The notes: generated by a model from the sequence alone, not told the origin. A DNA stretch of 64,000 nt from Parelaphostrongylus tenuis (GCA_019055375.1 JAHQIW010003786.1:1-64000); one strand, 5' to 3'. Counted from the stretch's first letter, positions 23,247 to 34,579 are shown. Made by a program: numbers and translations.

Positions 23247-26010
23247 TTACCATGTGGTGGGCATTCAGTTTTGCCATGTGTCGATTAGTAGACACAGTCC
23301 TGATTCCAAATTTGAGCAACTATTGTGGTATTATGTTAATCGACTTACCTGGTGGCAGGAAAAACCACACTAATATTAGTATGTCTTTGAAAACAATTTC
23401 CGGAGATATCCGGAAATTTTCTTTCCAAAACGCACATACAGGCAAACATCGTTGTTTGATACAAAGCAAATTTGCTTATGAGAAAACGCAACTCATTCTA
23501 CAAGAGTTCTGAAAATGGCGTACAATAGTGGAAACTGACGTTTGTGTTACCACACTGAAATGTGCCGTACATGGTTGCGCACCATATAGGTGGCATCTCT
23601 CGTCACCGTCGTATTAACATTCATGCAGCCCCTATTCCGTGTTCATTTCAACAAGAAACTACAAGTCTTACACATGTGCCTTCTTCTACTCCACTGAAAG
23701 CTTAGTAAGCTCAAAACAACTTTAAATGCCATTTCCCGTTCTTCAAAACTAATAGCGTCTGACACCTTTAACATTAGATCATTTATAGTAAGGAGTGGTA
23801 GTAAAAAAACTTCCGTATGTCGTCATTCCCAAAGAATTTGATTCCAGTGTGATTTTGATGATTCTCCTTGTATTCTGGCAAATTCTATCAATTCTCCAGA
23901 TATTAGTTGTTATTAATCAATGGCAAACTGTGTTCTGCTCATAACTGATGCTGTTGATTGTATGCTTGAAATTTTTTAATCAAACATTGATTATTGAAAA
24001 TGCGTTCAACTCACCTCGCCACTGGCTTATAAATCATCTCAATATCACGTCAACAAAGAATGGCTGCAAGCACGATATCAGGAAAGAAAGTGCTACGACC
24101 TTGGCTTCCGAATAGTTCAAACACGAGAAGAAAAAAATTTCTCAATTGATTAAATGAGTGTTTTTGGAAGTGCTTTGAGTTATATGAAGCTCTATCTAAG
24201 CCGTGTTAGCAATATGAGGTTAACAAATTGTTAGGATATTAGAGTCTGTGTAGAAGTTAATGCTTAATAAATGCGATTTCTTCTACTTGGAAATGAACTA
24301 CTAAAGATTTCGCAGCAAATTTGTCGTTCGTTTTTATTGATAGATATCTTCTTCAACCAATCTTTTCTTCAGAGGCACTGTAACGGCTGCGTTTTGTCCA
24401 TTGAAAATTTTGTTTTCTTGGGGAAAGTCTAAATTTTGATTCACAGCTTCAGTAATGGGATGGTGGGAATCGAATTCAGGTCGTGGAACCTAAGGACATG
24501 AACATTCACTCAAAATATTTTTATGAGTGATCCTTTAGACCTATTTCGTTCTCAGTGAATAAGTGGCATACACTTAGTCTCATTAACCGTGTGTTTCGGA
24601 ATAGCATAACCTATTACAGGATTTTTTTGAAGGATACGTTCAGTACACTGAATCCAAACTCATCACATCGCACATTTTGATGGAGTTTACTGGATTAATC
24701 TGAGTAGTCAACACCCATGTGATTTGGTAGTTTACTGCTGCTGTAATGCTGCAATACATAACGTTGAAATAAATGTCCGTCTCAAACACACAGTTAAAAA
24801 TCAATTTCCGCCGACAACGGCAGATGCTGAGAAGAAGTTCGATCTCAACGGACCTAATGCCAACAACCGAATAGCTCTGGTCACTACACCTTGCCTCATC
24901 GTTCTCAACCAATTCGCCATGACTATTAGGGAGTCTACACAATTTTTTCGCTTTACAAAATGAAGGTTACGCAAAAAGAGAACTGTCCATACCGAGACGA
25001 TACCTTCAGTAATCACGTAGGAACAGCCGCTGTCTCCACGGCTCCGTTACACATCATTGAAGGAGGAGCTTCCCACCAGCCGGAGGCATTTCAGTGCAAA
25101 TTTCAGTGACCGTGTTGCCGACGACGATGCAGTTATGTGGCATACCGACTATAAAAGACTATAAGCTAGAAAGGCACCTTTTATTGGAATAGAAAGTTGA
25201 TGAAAGCCAGGAGCAGTGTAGGTAATAAACACAAATTATTCTTTTTTTTTTCATCACACCCGTCAGAATCAGCATCTAACGCATTGAATAATATATCCTT
25301 CCTAAGAAGAGTATTAAAAGAACCTGTCAAAAATTACATTGTTTGTGAAGATTTCGATTTCGACACCACTGTGGTAGTTTTAATTCTAATTTCAAGAGAT
25401 TTCTCACTAGTATCTAAAAATGCCACCAATTTCAGATACAAATAAAGCGCAGCTCTGCTCATTATTGCCTGTCATAATTTTGCGCGGAGTTTTCCAAATA
25501 AATGTTCAATCTTGAAGACGCACTGATAGCCATCTCCTCTGGACTATTACGAACTGTCTGGCACAGCATTGGTGGGTAAGTGATATTAGCAGTAAATTGG
25601 AACAAAATACTTGGGATTATATCATCAGGTAGAAGTGCATTACGAGCTTGGCTTTCGAGAACATCAAAGACCTGACAGGCAGAGTTTTTCACTGGTTTGA
25701 AGACCTATCTAAAAGTTCTACCAATAAAAGTATGTCAAGCTATGGAGTGAACTCAGCACTAGGAGGTTGACGACTTGTCACAATTGGCGCTCGCCTTCTA
25801 ACCCCTTCCAAAATCCACTGTAAAAAGATTTGAAATCTAGTAGTTCTGAACTTACCGTCTGCATAACAAGACGCTGAACAAGTGCCCTAGCTTCCACTTC
25901 GCCAGGTGCAAAACCAGGTACACGGGCTTGGACATCGGGTGAGTTAGAATAAACCATAGCGACAGGCAAAATGAAGCCGGTGCCGGTGAATATCTTAGTA
26001 ATCGCTACAA
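23247..26010. repeat. segmental duplication, left copy (partner 61188-64000)
   Basis: The order of blocks is the same as at 61.2-64.0 kb and in the same orientation: GTGGTGGGCA.TCAGT near the start, GTCACCGTCGT.TTAAC.TT.ATGCA, then an exon 3 relic, GTGTGTTTCGGAATAG, TGATGGAGTTTACT, then exons 5, 4, 3 and 2 of a secreted-family copy. Identity looks like 70-80% by eye with many small indels. The unit therefore holds two family members in tandem. Confidence 0.7.
23540..24123 (-). pseudogene. secreted-family relic A-prime (exons 3-4)
   Basis: Minus strand. Exon 3 (about 24123-24015) reads VFELFGSQGRSTFFPDIVLA then AILC and a TGA at the conserved Gln position, and ends at GTGAGT. The base pair before it is not AG, so the acceptor seems lost. 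Exon 4 (about 23655-23540) reads GCMNVNTTVTRDATYMV, matching NC..VGNTVT of other copies. Exons 1, 2 and 5 were not found. It is a diverged sister of 61460-62053. Confidence 0.5.
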
Positions 26011-26335
26011 TAAAAACTTGTGAATTTTATGGCCATTACTGAGAATAAAACCACGATATTCAGCAAACTTTAAGACAATTATCATCTCTTACCTCAAATG
26101 CAGAACTCTTCTATTGAAAAGTTCGGCCATGATATAAAAACGAGGTTTTTGAATAATATTCAAATAAAGAGTTATTTTAATTAATATGTGCAATTGAGAA
26201 CATTCGTAATTCTACAACCACGGTTCGTTTATTACCTTGCCCAGATGGCATCACACCTCATCCTAAAGCTGTTGAAATTGTGACCACTAAAAAATCGTAG
26301 TCTGGCACACTTGCCATATTTGTTAGAACTTTCAT
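24801..26335 (-). pseudogene. secreted-family copy A, most complete copy
   Basis: All five exons are present on the minus strand. Exon 1 (26335-26236) starts MKVLTNMASVPDYDFLVV; its leader runs to ALG, then TGA stands where other copies have the first Cys, then GVMPSGQ and GTAAT. Exon 2 (26004-25856) is open: ITKIFTGTGFILPVAMVYS then DVQARVPGF..RLVMQT, GTAAGT. Exon 3 (25671-25551) is open: VFDVLESQARNALLPDDIIP then ITYPPMLCQTV. Exon 4 (25148-24993) reads MPHNCIVVGNTVTEICTEMP, then a frameshift and a stop. Exon 5 (24934-24801) lacks one base before the motif and then reads MANWLRTMRQGVVTRAIR to the usual stop. Splice phases of exons 1-2 agree with other copies. Likely secreted when functional; function unknown. 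The three lesions argue for a pseudogene, although the lesion in exon 1 alone could be an assembly or recoding question. Confidence 0.75.
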
Positions 26336-27870
26336 GTTTCCCTCCTCAAAATCTGAAAAAATGTTTTATACTCAACTAAATATTAATTTTTCCTCTTTAT
26401 TTCAAAACATATGAATTCGGTTAATAGGTGAAATGCATGCTAACCGTTATAATAAGTGGTTGGAATAGACCACACTAGTGAATTTGAATGAATGCCGCAA
26501 TTCTTCAAATGGCGTGGCATAAATTTGATTCTCGCCTTCTCATTTTTGATGTTGCCGCAGAGAATCTCACTTTTTCCAAAAAGAGGTTTCCAAAAAGAGG
26601 AAGTACGCCGACGAAAAATAGCGGAATCACAGCTACACTTCAGTGAGAAAATGGTAAATAGTATCGATTGGCTGTACTGAAGCACAAACTTCTTTGAAAA
26701 GTTTTTAACGACTCATTTCAAGAAATAGACCTCATATTTGCTATGTTTCATGTTCTCATCGATCTCACACTCAGTGCACTTATAAAATAACCTTTTTCAA
26801 CGGAGAGGTCAATCGATGGGCTAATCAAAAACCACAGAAATCCGCTAAAGGGTTTAGATAGAGAAGTGGGGAATGCGAAGTCAGTAAAATCTACCAACAT
26901 GAGGAAGCAGAGTAAAACTGTGTCAGAGTAAGCCGCAGGAAAGCCATCTGCGTGGAGGGATAAGGTCTTGCCGTGAATCAGTACAACCATACACTTTGAT
27001 GAGCTTATCATCGCATTAACAATGGGAAGGTATAGAGGATGCGTGGAGAACGCAATTGAGGCGACTTTGAGCAGAGATTCCTTGCTCACTTAGAATTTTC
27101 AAGTTTCCCATCAAAGTGGATATTGACAGAGTGCGGTCAGTTTCTCGTGGCTTTTCCACAATATGCAGACGAGCAAATTTTGTTGCTGCACATGTCATAT
27201 GTGAAATGTTATCTTCCTTGAGTAATACTCGCATACTCTTCAATTACTCATTTTAGCTTGGCAAATGTTATAAAAAGGTCTTCTGGAAGGGCTAAAACAT
27301 TGTTTTCTTAAGATAATCGGTCAATTCAGCCAATCCAGCAAGTTGACCATTCAAAATCATCTTGCAGATATTTTCTCCACGCACCCATTCGACGAAATAA
27401 TGTTATGTAATGGAAGAAAAGCAGTTTGTTTAACTAAATCCGATGCAATTTCGAAATTTCGATGGTGGATAACAGCAGAATTCTCTCCTTAGTTCATAAA
27501 ATTTTTCTACAGCATCACATAATCTGTACGCTGAATTTTGGAAAGTAGTTTGGTAACAGCTACAGTTCTTTCAGATTGAAACTTGTTTTGGATATCGTTC
27601 CTCCGATTGCGGGAGGTGTATTCCTGCAGGGATTGACGTTGTGTATAGAACTGAGAGTTCCATTCAGCTTCAAAATTTTGCTAAAAATCAACCGATTATC
27701 CGCCTATGAATATGACCTTCGCCTCGTTTCTTTTTGAGATTGGCAATTTGAGAATAAAGTCAGTGCTGTAGAATTATCGGCCCAGTTATGAGCCTTCTAT
27801 AAACGTTGATTGAAGCTGAATAAGCAGTTCTGTGCTTTTTTGGTGAATTGCTCCGACACGATCAGTTTCG
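26336..27870 (-). other. upstream side of copy A, shared with copy D
   Basis: Blocks here match 45.9-47.4 kb in the same order: a TCGCCTTCTCA..T..TGATGTTGC block at 26.53 kb, CTTGCTCACTTAGAA..TTTCC at 27.08 kb and TGCTGTAGAATTATCGGCC..GCTGAATAAGCAGTTCT at 27.77 kb. The minus-strand frames 27243-27016 and 46875-46615 share RE.D....I.TLM..L and SAQ, so part of this could be a decayed coding exon of a neighbour, or just conserved spacer. No complete gene is visible. Confidence 0.4.
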
Positions 27871-27915
27871 TCATAGTATTCTCATTGCACTTTGTAATCA
27901 ATACTGTACTTGGCC

Positions 27916-30070
27916 ACGGATCTCCCTCTTTGACGGATCCCGCCCGGTCAGTCGTGAGGGCACATGGCGCTTCCCCACGTGGTGGGTATGGGAACAAACC
28001 CAAACCAAAAGCGACCGTATGCTTCTCAGAGACGCGGTGGATTCAGGCGATGCGCTCCCTGCTTCTGCAGCGCCGTCTTGACAAAACACTATTTCTACGA
28101 GTCAAATCGGCCAAACGCCTGCAATTCAGTGGCTGGGAAGCACATGGGAGGCTGTTAGGAGTTGCCTCCAACAAAGAAGCTCCTTCCGTTCCTCGAGACA
28201 GACTGGCAAGCTACTCGTGGGTACCCAGTCATCACTTTAAGAACCGACAAGCTATACGTGGGGTGTCAAACTGCTAGAAATGGTAACAAATTTACACCTC
28301 ATTCTCCTTACCCGAAAGTGCCCTGGTACGGTAACGCCAAGTAGGACGAGTACAAAGAGACTGCTAAAATCTCAGAGCCAAACTAGGCTGCCAAGATCGA
28401 AACGGACCTAAATGACGATCTGTGCCTACAGTGCAAGAACCTTAGCTTACGAATCCGCTGTAGAAGATCTATTGATTGAAGCAAGAAGGATAAGGCACGA
28501 CGTCACTGGCTTGGCGAGACCAAAAGACGCTGTCCAAGCAGTTTATGACACCGGAGAAGAATTCTTCCTTGGAAAATGCGATAACAGAGGTGCCGGCAGC
28601 GTTGGCGTACTAGTCAAATCGAATTTGACCGTTAATATCGATTTATTTGAACGATTAACAACCAGTATCAGGCGACTACGGTTGAAATGATGCGGTTGAA
28701 TGCCGGCTTTGACCATCTTCATTGCTTACGCACCAACATCAAGCTGTGACGAAGACGATATCGAAGAGTTTCATATGGACCACGAAAATTCTTCAGAGAA
28801 GATTATAAATTTTCCAAGGTCATTGTCGGAGATATCAACGCTAAAATTGGACCTAGAAGAACGTCTGAAGAACGTCACATAGGGACCCACGGACTAGAAT
28901 GGAATGAACAGGGTGAGAGGCTATCCGAGTTTATCATGACGACCCAAACCATCCATGGTAACTCGCAATTCCAAAAGCCTCCTTCTCATCGATGGACGTG
29001 GAAGTCTCCCATTGGAGAGTACCATAACGAGATAGATCATATCATAGTAAATCGAAGGTTTTGCCTGACGGACGTCGCTGTTGTTCCTAAGTTCTACACA
29101 GAATCAGATCATCGCCTCCTTCGCGCAACATTCCGATTTTCGGGGAGAGGAGAGAAAGCCGCTAAATTCAAACAACGAAGTCTTAAAACTACCATAAACT
29201 GGGATGTATTCATATCATTAGTCGGCTCTTCGAAAGATACCGTTGTCGACAACATCGACGAAGAATACGATCGACTCGTTGAATATCTTCGCGTTAGCGC
29301 TGTGAAAGAATCCTGGAGTCACGAAGAGACTCTTGTTCCCGCAAGCAGTCTCACTGATACGTCAACGTGGAGTCGCACGAGCTATGGGCAACTGGAAATT
29401 TACTTCCGATTTTGCGAAACGCTGAAGAGAAGCGATGAGAGAAGGCTTCAAAGCAAAAGGGGCAGCAGTCATGGCAGAAACTGCAGAAGCTGAGAAGAGC
29501 GTTCGCAAAGCCCAGCGAGGCCTCGCCAATTATAAGGCTGTGATGACTGCAATCCAATGCCCTAATGGAACACTTACCTTGCAGATGGGCAATGCAGAAA
29601 ATCATTCACCATACTATTCGGGTCTCCTCGCTAGCCACGTCCTCTTACCGTCATATAAATTGAAAGAGTATGAATCAGTCGCTCCACCGGTTCTTTCTTC
29701 TAAAATTCGGTAGACCAGAGCACTTGAAAAACTTACCGCCAGTTCTCATCAACACCCTGGCTCGTCTCTTCACTCGCTATGTGTTAGAATGCAAGGTTTT
29801 CATTCAATGGTAAATCAAGGAAACCGCATTGTTTCTTGAAAGGAGAGACCTTTACGACGACAACCATCGCTCAATCTGCCTGTTGTCCGTTGTCTATAAC
29901 TCCTCAGTTGAGTTACACAGGATAGACAAAAGACTGAAGGAATTACAGCCATGCAAACAAGCAGGGTTCCGAAAAGGATTTAGTACCATAAATCACATCC
30001 ACACGATTACAACACTCATTGAAGTTTCCCGAGAGTACAAATAGCCAGTCACTCTCATTTTCATCGACCT
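27916..30070 (+). mobile_element. RTE-type retrotransposon, 5' part with endonuclease, 3' end missing
   Basis: Begins GGATCTCCCTCTTTGACGGA, the same 5' end as the minus-strand copy at 54073. The endonuclease begins MTICAYSARTLAYES (28412) and continues through GVGVLV-like GSVGVLVKSN, IFIAYAPTSS, VIVGDINAKIG, a long open stretch (28936-29493) with HNEIDHIIVNRRF and ESDHRLLRATF, then a linker. The reverse transcriptase opens with RSICLLSVVYN and KQAGFRKGFSTI and stops at FIDLK near 30070, where SINE sequence begins. Several frameshifts and stops (for example before 28700) make it inactive. RTE elements encode an apurinic-like endonuclease and a reverse transcriptase that copies the RNA at the target. 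Losing the 3' rather than the 5' end is unusual for such elements and points to later deletion or insertion. Confidence 0.8.
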
Positions 30071-30085
30071 GAAGACGCGTCCCCT

Positions 30086-30387
30086 TAAAAAGGATAAAAC
30101 TCTCGGCGTTTTCAATCTCTGAGGGGTGCGCGATGAATTCGTCTTTTATTTTCAACTTCATTTGAGGTATTTGAATGCATATCTGGGCCTCTACAATGAC
30201 TCGCGGTGGTTACCCGCTGAACCGAGTCAGTGCAGTTTCTCCTCCCACACAAGTCCGAGACCAGTCTGGCACCAATTTACCGATCCGGGAGGGATGGATG
30301 GCTTGGCGAGCTATGAGCGCGAGATTAAACCTCTGACCTCTCATGCGACGTAGAACACCTCTAACCACTGCGCCACATGCGCTCTTT
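30086..30387 (-). repeat. SINE family 1 copy
   Basis: Plus strand reads AAAGGATAAAACTCTCGGCG at the SINE tail, then GACTCGCGGTGG..CCCGCTGAACCGAGTCAGTG and, at the head, ACCACTGCGCCACATGCGCT, the complement of the tRNA-like box A. Box B is AGGTTTAATCTC on the minus strand, with one change from the usual. It joins the broken RTE on the left and a Merlin element on the right. Confidence 0.75.
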
Positions 30388-30417
30388 GCGTCCATTTATG
30401 GGTGGAAAAGGAAGGAT

Positions 30418-31690
30418 CTTTTCTAGAATCCTATCGAATTTTTAAACATAATGTTTTACTATAAAAATCAATTGATGCCGTTGTCAAATGTTTTAATTCT
30501 TACCATCTGAACGTACAAGTCAAAATCAGTATCAGTTAGGCTTTGTTTTGCGGTGGCTTGAACATTGCCATGTCCTCGAGAAGTGTCGCGAATGGATCGC
30601 GACCTCGACTTTTGACCGTGCGTCGCCAAGCAAATTATGCCAGATTGGTGTCGAAAGAAGTGCTGCTCGTTCTAGATTGCCGCTTGTTCCATCGTTTCGC
30701 TTGATTCCATGTGATTTCGATCGTGTGAGTATGAGCACCGGTCTCTTTGTCGATGAAGTGGTAGCGATCGATGACGCAGAAATGCTTATCGTCCTTGTCC
30801 TCCTGGTTCTGAGTCAGATTGTACGCATTCCAACTGTCCATATGTTGGTCGTTCAAGGCGGCATGCGACCATTGATGACGTTTAGAAGCGTCTGAGCCGT
30901 ATGATCAGAAACCTTTTTTGAAAACACTTCTTCGGTTTCTCTGCACACTCCATCAAGCACCCACTGCGGGGAAAGGATAGGTCGACGGGAAACCTGCCCT
31001 AGAGAACAAGGATTCGACAATTTCCACAATCAGCCCTTCGCCACCGACGACGATCGATCCGTGCTTGCTTTCGCTATCCGCACAAATGTCTCTCGTGAGG
31101 TTCGACCAATCGACCACGGTCTGTGCAGCAATGCCCAGTGAGGTGTGACAGAACTCTACGGCAGTCTTCTCATATGTCCACAGATAGAGGAAGATGATCT
31201 CCACGATAAACTTCATGTTAGAGCTCTGAAAGAATGTGCTTGTTCAGATTCCCTTGTTCGTACGACATTTGACCTTATTGCAGCGCCAACGAGGGTTCTC
31301 TCCGAAGCTTGTCTTCATCTCGCGTCTATTGACGCAGATTCTCGAGTTATGCACTACTTCATAACTTTGCAGGAAAACAAAGGCGGTTTCTTCGCCTTGG
31401 ATTCCGTTTATAAAATCCAGCAGCAACATCTTGTTACTTCTGTTCTGTAGGCGCAAGAACTACGTCGGCCGTGTCCTTCCCCAGCAGTGGGTGTTTGATG
31501 GAGTGTGCAGAAAAATCGATAACGATGCTCATGCCGCCGGAGAACGAAGCCTAATTGGTATTGATTTCGACTTATACTTTCAGATAGTGAGAATAAAGAC
31601 ATTTGACACCAACGTTACTTGATATTTGTAGTAAAATATGATGCTTAAAAATGCGGTAGGATGCTAGAAGAGATCCAAAAAAACCTAAAT
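30418..31690 (-). mobile_element. Merlin-type DNA transposon, degenerate
   Basis: Minus-strand frames: 31456-31244 (KMLLLDFINGIQGEETAFVF then WRCNKVKCRTNKGI), 31216-30953 (NMKFIVEIIFLYLWTYEKTA, TVVDWSNLTRDICA, VEIVESLFSR) and 30856-30635 (DRYHFIDKETGAHTHTIEI then WNQAKRWNKR). This order, with a Cys-based N-terminal ribbon, a VEIDESLF-type first acidic motif and an H..D..TG.HT..IE..W..AK..NKR end, is that of Merlin/IS1595-like transposases. The catalytic motif here is VEIVESLF, so the aspartate is replaced by Val. Both ends carry inverted copies of about 150 bases (30418-30570 and 31550-31690). Frameshifts and stops separate the pieces. A plus-strand coding scrap at 31455-31530 (RKNYVGRVLPQQWVFDGVCR) lies inverted at the right end. 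Confidence 0.75.
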
Positions 31691-31999
31691 CTCTCCTGAA
31701 GTCGAGTTTCTGTTCACCACTCAATTTTCTTAGATGCTCATCTTTTTTCTGATTCGCAATCTCTGCGATGACTTTTCGGTAATGTATTTATTGCCAAAAG
31801 CAGCATGATTAGTGGTAAGCTGTCGTTATAGAGACATTCTTCCTAACAGTTTCTAACTGACTACACCATGACTACTACCTTTAGAGTTTAATTATTCCTT
31901 TTTCATTCACATGTTTATTGCATATGCGAATCGGATTCGTACCTGAGGATGCGCCAAAATCGGACGACGAGCTATACGACGTGCAACGATAGATATGAC
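31691..31999. other. spacer between Merlin element and RTE
   Basis: About 300 bases with no open frame, RNA or repeat I can name. Confidence 0.3.
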
Positions 32000-32772
32000 G
32001 TGTCACCTGTCACCTGTCGTCCAGTTGATCGTCGAGTGACTCGAGCGGGTACCAACAACTCTTCCATTTTTTCCTATCGCATGCAAGAGTAGCCCAGTGG
32101 GTCCCCCTTTCTCTAGGGATTCGCTGAGAATCATATCTTTCTTCTATCGCTTTCGTAAAGAAATCGGACCAAAGGGTCAGTGGTCTTTCTTTAGAGCGCT
32201 TGACGTCCCAAGGAATACAGTCGGTAACGACCCTCGTCCATCGGTTGCCGTTGAAGAGCATCACGTGTCCGGCCCACCTTATTTTCGATATCCTGGCATG
32301 TAGAACGGCGTCTCTGATTTTCGATCGTTGACGAAGGTCGGAACTTCGGATCCTTTCTCTCAATTGCGAGATATGGGATACTCCTAGCATCGACCTTTCG
32401 ACTGCGCTTTCGACAACTCCAAGGGATCCTTCATCCTGCTTACGTAGCGACCAGGTTTCTGCTGCATACGTTAGGGCAGAGATAATTGTCGAGTCGAAAA
32501 GGTGGGCACGGAGTCGGATGTTCTTTGTCCTCTTCACTACATCTTCGATGCTCTTAAACGTTCCCCAAGCCGCTCGTTTCCTCCTGCTCAACTCTGGGGC
32601 TAGGTCGTTCATCATGTTGATTTCACGACCTAGATAGATGTAACTGGAGCATTCGGAAATTGTCGTTCCGTTGAGCGTGAATGGGGCATTAGAAACCCAT
32701 CCGTTCCTCATGAACATTGTTTTCGTTAGATTCAGTTGAAGACCGATCTTTCCACAGGCGTTATCGAAATCA
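32000..32772 (-). mobile_element. RTE-type retrotransposon, 5'-truncated 3' end
   Basis: One open frame of 235 residues (32717-32010, minus) covers the C-terminal third of the reverse transcriptase protein: MFMRNGWVSNAPFTLNGTTI, YLGREINMMNDLAPELSRRK, ALTYAAETWSLRKQDE, KIRWAGHVM and a terminal ESLDDQLDDR before the stop. It breaks off on the 5' side near 32772, before the FADD motif, which is typical of incomplete reverse transcription. The 3' end is followed by two GGTGACA repeats. This is the best preserved C-terminus in the window and suggests fairly recent insertion. Confidence 0.85.
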
Positions 32773-33241
32773 TGATTACTTAGATGTGAGCTGCCTGTTC
32801 ATGCTCTTCTAAGCTTCTCATTTAAGTAGTGAATCGGAACGCTCAATTATGAACTCGTGTGACGTTATTACTTTTAGTTATACACTTCGTTCAAGCTGCT
32901 GGAAAAGTTACAAATCATGCCCACTAATAATGTTTATGCATATAATTTTTGCTTGTGCATACATTAATACCTCAGCGTTGTTTTAGTTTTATATCAATAG
33001 CGTAAAGGTTTCATTACCCAAATTTTAGACTCAATGTTCGTACAGATGCTTTCCTTCAAAATTATGAGCTATATATGTTTCAAAATAATCTTAGCGTATA
33101 CAGAGAATCTTGATGATCGCATAGAGCAGCTAGATGAACCAATGAATAATACTGAAATACCACTGAATACTTTAGATGTCAGCTAGTTTGCAACAGTTTG
33201 TATGGTCGTCTATCTACAACGAAGCAGTGCAAAAAAGATAC
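32773..33241. other. no recognisable feature
   Basis: AT-rich sequence without a supported gene or repeat. Confidence 0.3.
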
Positions 33242-33385
33242 CCAGTGCGGTAGAGTGATGTGCAAAACTTTTGCATCAGGCGGGACTCAGACCCACATCT
33301 CACTCCATCCGGGTAGTCGGATAAAGTAAGATTTGTGTTCGAGTCCCGCATAACACAAAAGTTTTGCACATCACTCTAAATCACT
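33242..33385. repeat. palindromic derivative of SINE family 2
   Basis: AGTGATGTGCAAAACTTTTG at the left is inverted at the right (CAAAAGTTTTGCACATCACT), and each arm carries on into GCGGGACTC / GAGTCCCGC, the T-arm end of the tRNA-like head. Only the tRNA 3' half is present, twice and head to head, around a short centre that includes the box A-side CACTCCATCCGGGTAGT. Confidence 0.6.
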
Positions 33386-33389
33386 GGCT

Positions 33390-34579
33390 ATATGTGAAAC
33401 ATCATAGTACCGCTAAAAGCGGTCAAAGAAAAAATTTCAAATTTAGTCAGTACAAAAATGGGCTAACAGAAAAATGACGCTGATTTTGGGAGAACGGGCA
33501 CAGTTCACTCGGAATTTTGGAAACCAAAAGGCGGAGAGTACATTAGCGAAAATGTAGGTCCCTTTGTCTCAATGTGAAAGAGTCTCTAGTCAGTATAGCT
33601 AACTTCAAATCAAATAGTCCAAGAGCCAGGCACAGGATACTCGCATAAGGAGATGTACTTTGAAATAAATAATCATTTCGCATAGAACGTAAGACCTCAG
33701 CGCTAAATATACAGAGGGCTTTGGGTCTATAGCAAAAATCCAAAAATGATTCACAAAGATATGCCAGGCCATCACGCTTGATTTTGTGCCATTCCCAGGT
33801 GCACTTTTATCGATCTGAGCCAAGTGCACACCGTCACCCACGTAAGACTCGTTGCGGCTGATCTACATGTTAAGGTGGAGGAAAAAACATCAAAGCGGTG
33901 ATTCTATAGTATACGTTGATTATATAGTTTAGTTCGAGCATTTTTTCGAAATCACACTCGAATTTCAACATATCTTATGATTATTATTTGAGCCAACATG
34001 CCATATGATCTGTTAAATGCTCTTGTGCAGATCGATTCATGTGTTTCGGCCTTGTTGCCTCGTTCAGCAGCGTTTTTGATATATACCACCCAACAGCAAA
34101 CGAGTGTCGGAAGTTACCGATCTTGTGATTTTTCACTTAGCGGTGCTTGTGTAAATCGCTCTTCATCGTCTACCTCTTTATAGGGTGATGAAAAGACTCT
34201 TGAGAAGGTTTGCTAAAGATGAAGGGCCTGTCCGCCTGACATAACCATGTGATCGCATGACATGTGGGCTTAAATAATAATTATGATATTATGAGCTGAT
34301 TAGTGCACAGTTTGAAGTTTACGTGTTAAATTTTACAACCCTTAATAAGAGAGTACCAAGTAGAGGAAAAGTCCTTAACATCCGCTTAAAACTCAACCAT
34401 TTCCTTATTTGGCACAGCGTCGTTATTGTAAATTCATGGGATTAGCTCAGAAATATTTCCGTAAAGATCTCTCACGGCATGGCTATTTATAGTTCAGCAA
34501 ATTTCAATATACTCTTCGGATATCAAATGATGATGGTGGACAACACTGAGCTTCAAGTTTTGATACGCTATTGCTGGAA
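33390..34579. other. mostly unassigned; dispersed repeat at about 33.9-34.2 kb
   Basis: The stretch 33890-34080 resembles 50395-50600: TCACACTCGAATTTCAACATATCT, TTGAGCCAACATG.CATATGATC, then CATGTGTTTCGGCCTTG. I take it for an unclassified dispersed element. The overlapping minus-strand frames at 33543-33841 have no domain. Confidence 0.35.

Noticed and set aside
24724..24963. Plus-strand reading of the exon 5 region (AEKKFDLNGPNANNRIALV) as a gene
   Set aside because: It is also fairly open in all copies, but only the minus-strand reading has a conserved acceptor AG, a common stop and fits the order of the other exons.
27810..28277. 155-codon frame as a host gene
   Set aside because: It lies across the 5' end of an RTE element and is in a different frame from the matching N-terminal region of the copy at 54 kb.
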